DNA of 64,000 nt from the NCBI RefSeq assembly GCF_030503435.1, contig NZ_JAUKPO010000010.1, positions 161,796 through 225,795 of the forward strand, in the 5' to 3' direction. Position 1 is the stretch's first letter, and each line of letters opens with the position of its first letter. This stretch comes from Rhodocytophaga aerolata. GTDB lineage: Bacteria > Bacteroidota > Bacteroidia > Cytophagales > 172606-1. The notes under the pieces were generated by a model. That model had not been told where the DNA came from, did not search any database, and saw nothing but the letters and a program-made list of their open reading frames with translations. Of this stretch, positions 62,926 to 64,000 are shown piece after piece. A program made the translations under genes and the position numbers.

Positions 62926-63864
62926 ATGAAAAAAATTACTACTATTCTTTGTGCCGCCAGGCAGGGGCAAGCCCGGATAAATGCAGGTATAAAGGTTATT
63001 TGCTTATTACTGTTAGGTATTTCACAGCTAACTATGGCCCAGACAGATGCCAGCAAAGTACGGATTATTATGATCGGTGCCCACCCGGATGATTGTGATA
63101 TGAAAGGCGGAGGTACAGCAGCCATTCTCTCTTCTATGGGCCATGCCGTTAAGTTTGTTTCGGTAACCAATGGAGATGCCGGCCACCAGAACGACAAAGG
63201 CGCATCGCTGGCTAAACGCCGGTTTGCCGAAGCCCAGGAAGCTGGTAAACGGTTTGGTGTAACCTACGATGTGTTAAACAATCATGATGGAGAACTACTG
63301 CCCACGTTGGAGGTCCGCCTCCAGATCATCAAAAAAATCCGGGAATGGAATGCCGATGTGGTCATTGCTCCGCGCCCCAATGACTACCATCCCGACCACC
63401 GCTACACCGGCATTTTAGTGCAGGATGCAGCCTATATGGTGGCTGTTCCCAATGTGGCCCCGGAAACTCCTCCCCTGAAAAAAAACCCGATATTCCTCTA
63501 TTTTCAGGATTCTTTTGAACGGCCCAATCCTTTCCGCCCGGATGTAGCTGTGGATATTTCCAAGGTATTTACCCAGAAAATACATGCCATGGATGCACAC
63601 GAGTCGCAGATGTATGAGTGGCTGCCCTGGATCGGGAACCATGCGTCGGATGTACCCAAAAACAAAGCAGACCGGGAAAAATGGCTGGCTCAAACACGGA
63701 CCGTAAAAATTACCCCGGAAGTGAGAAAATCGCTGGAGAAATGGTATGGAGCAGAAAAAGCAGCCCAGGTGCAGCATGCCGAATCTTTCGAAATATGCGA
63801 ATATGGCGCCCGGCCAACCGAGGCAGATATAAAACGGTTATTCCCTATGCTGGGCAGTAACTAG
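62926..63864 (+). CDS. Exported PIG-L family deacetylase
   Basis: 312 residues from the ATG at 62926 (MKKITTILCAARQG), with a signal peptide (ISQLTMAQ); the frame to 62800 adds 42 residues without features. The LmbE/PIG-L metal site is clear: IGAHPDDCDMKGGG (His, Asp-Asp) and RPNDYHPDHRYTG with the last His. It is a zinc-dependent N-deacetylase of the type acting on N-acetylglucosamine-containing or similar amido sugars. Export suggests envelope or extracellular substrates. Confidence 0.88.
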   Translation: MKKITTILCAARQGQARINAGIKVICLLLLGISQLTMAQTDASKVRIIMIGAHPDDCDMKGGGTAAILSSMGHAVKFVSVTNGDAGHQNDKGASLAKRRFAEAQEAGKRFGVTYDVLNNHDGELLPTLEVRLQIIKKIREWNADVVIAPRPNDYHPDHRYTGILVQDAAYMVAVPNVAPETPPLKKNPIFLYFQDSFERPNPFRPDVAVDISKVFTQKIHAMDAHESQMYEWLPWIGNHASDVPKNKADREKWLAQTRTVKITPEVRKSLEKWYGAEKAAQVQHAESFEICEYGARPTEADIKRLFPMLGSN

Positions 63865-63881
63865 TAGTAAACGCTTAAACA

Positions 63882-63986
63882 ATGGAATGGATCTGGATAT
63901 TTAGAAGATGTTTAAAAAGTAGAGAGGCAGAAATTGCAAGAATGATAATTGAACAAAAAAGGGAATCAGCTAATAACTTAGTGTGA
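63882..63986 (+). CDS. Possible 34-residue small protein (doubtful)
   Basis: A short frame from ATG 63882 to TGA 63986 starting MEWIWIFRRCLKSREAEIAR: a Trp/Ile-rich start and an amphipathic Glu/Arg-rich helix. It lies 17 bases after the deacetylase stop. I see no homologue signature, and it could be chance at the window edge. Confidence 0.2.
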   Translation: MEWIWIFRRCLKSREAEIARMIIEQKRESANNLV

Positions 63987-64000
63987 CCAAACAACAAAGT

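Noticed and set aside
1..64000. tRNA, rRNA, CRISPR array, insertion sequence, prophage or integrative element
   Set aside because: I looked for T-loop motifs, regularly spaced repeats, DDE transposases and integrases and found none. The AT-rich cassette at 42.5-43.7 kb is the only segment that looks acquired, and it has no mobility gene.

Overview
The window looks like chromosome from a member of Bacteroidota, most likely order Cytophagales. The reasons are a type IX secretion (T9SS) C-terminal domain, many lipoproteins with a signal peptidase II cysteine, TPR-linked regulators with AraC or LuxR-like outputs, sulfatases and other glycan enzymes, and promoter-like sequences of the TTG / TAnnTTTG type. 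The genus is my inference (Rhodocytophaga-like) and untested. I see no rRNA, tRNA, CRISPR array, transposase, integrase or phage gene.

Layout. 1-1.1 kb: the 3' end of a nitric oxide reductase large subunit and a small cupin. 1.1-7.7 kb: a hemolysin III-type membrane protein, a SUMF1-domain protein, a small lipoprotein, a DinB-like protein, an acyltransferase, and a three-gene operon (yceI, mhqO-like, mhqD-like) probably for quinone or electrophile detoxification. 7.8-17.5 kb: a glycosidase-like lipoprotein with a polysaccharide deacetylase, an ECF sigma factor with an unusual membrane protein carrying a TonB C-terminal domain, purU, and an operon of GH36 alpha-galactosidase and SMP-30 lactonase. 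18-24.6 kb: MerR/TipAS and AraC regulators, a methyltransferase overlapping a crotonase, a vanadium haloperoxidase and a GNAT enzyme.

24.7-33.1 kb is a surface or envelope cluster on the minus strand. It holds a VWD plus legume-lectin lipoprotein, an NTF2-like lipoprotein, a T9SS cargo protein, two tandem paralogues built of 19-20 repeats of a 17-residue unit, and an exported DinB-like protein. 33.6-45.3 kb holds two TPR-sensor regulators around an amidohydrolase, then two sulfatases separated by an AT-rich three-gene cassette that includes an Imm35-like immunity protein. 45.5-54.8 kb holds nagB, a four-helix membrane protein, a Tat-exported hydrolase, a double-PAS histidine kinase, and an OPT transporter beside gamma-glutamyltransferase. 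55-64 kb holds a HAD phosphatase, an FMN reductase, a GNAT, a Tat-exported carboxylesterase, a Tat-exported TIM-barrel isomerase, a beta-barrel protein, an HGSNAT-like membrane protein and a PIG-L deacetylase.

How it fits together: most genes serve breakdown or remodelling of complex, often sulfated or N-acetylated, glycans and the sensing that goes with it, mixed with stress and detoxification genes. No SusC/SusD pair is present, so this is not a complete polysaccharide utilisation locus. A 33-base palindrome recurs at four sites just after plus-strand genes and probably acts as a terminator. The strongest candidates for new biology are the sigma-factor/TonB-domain pair, the duplicated 17-residue-repeat fibre operon and the orphan immunity cassette.
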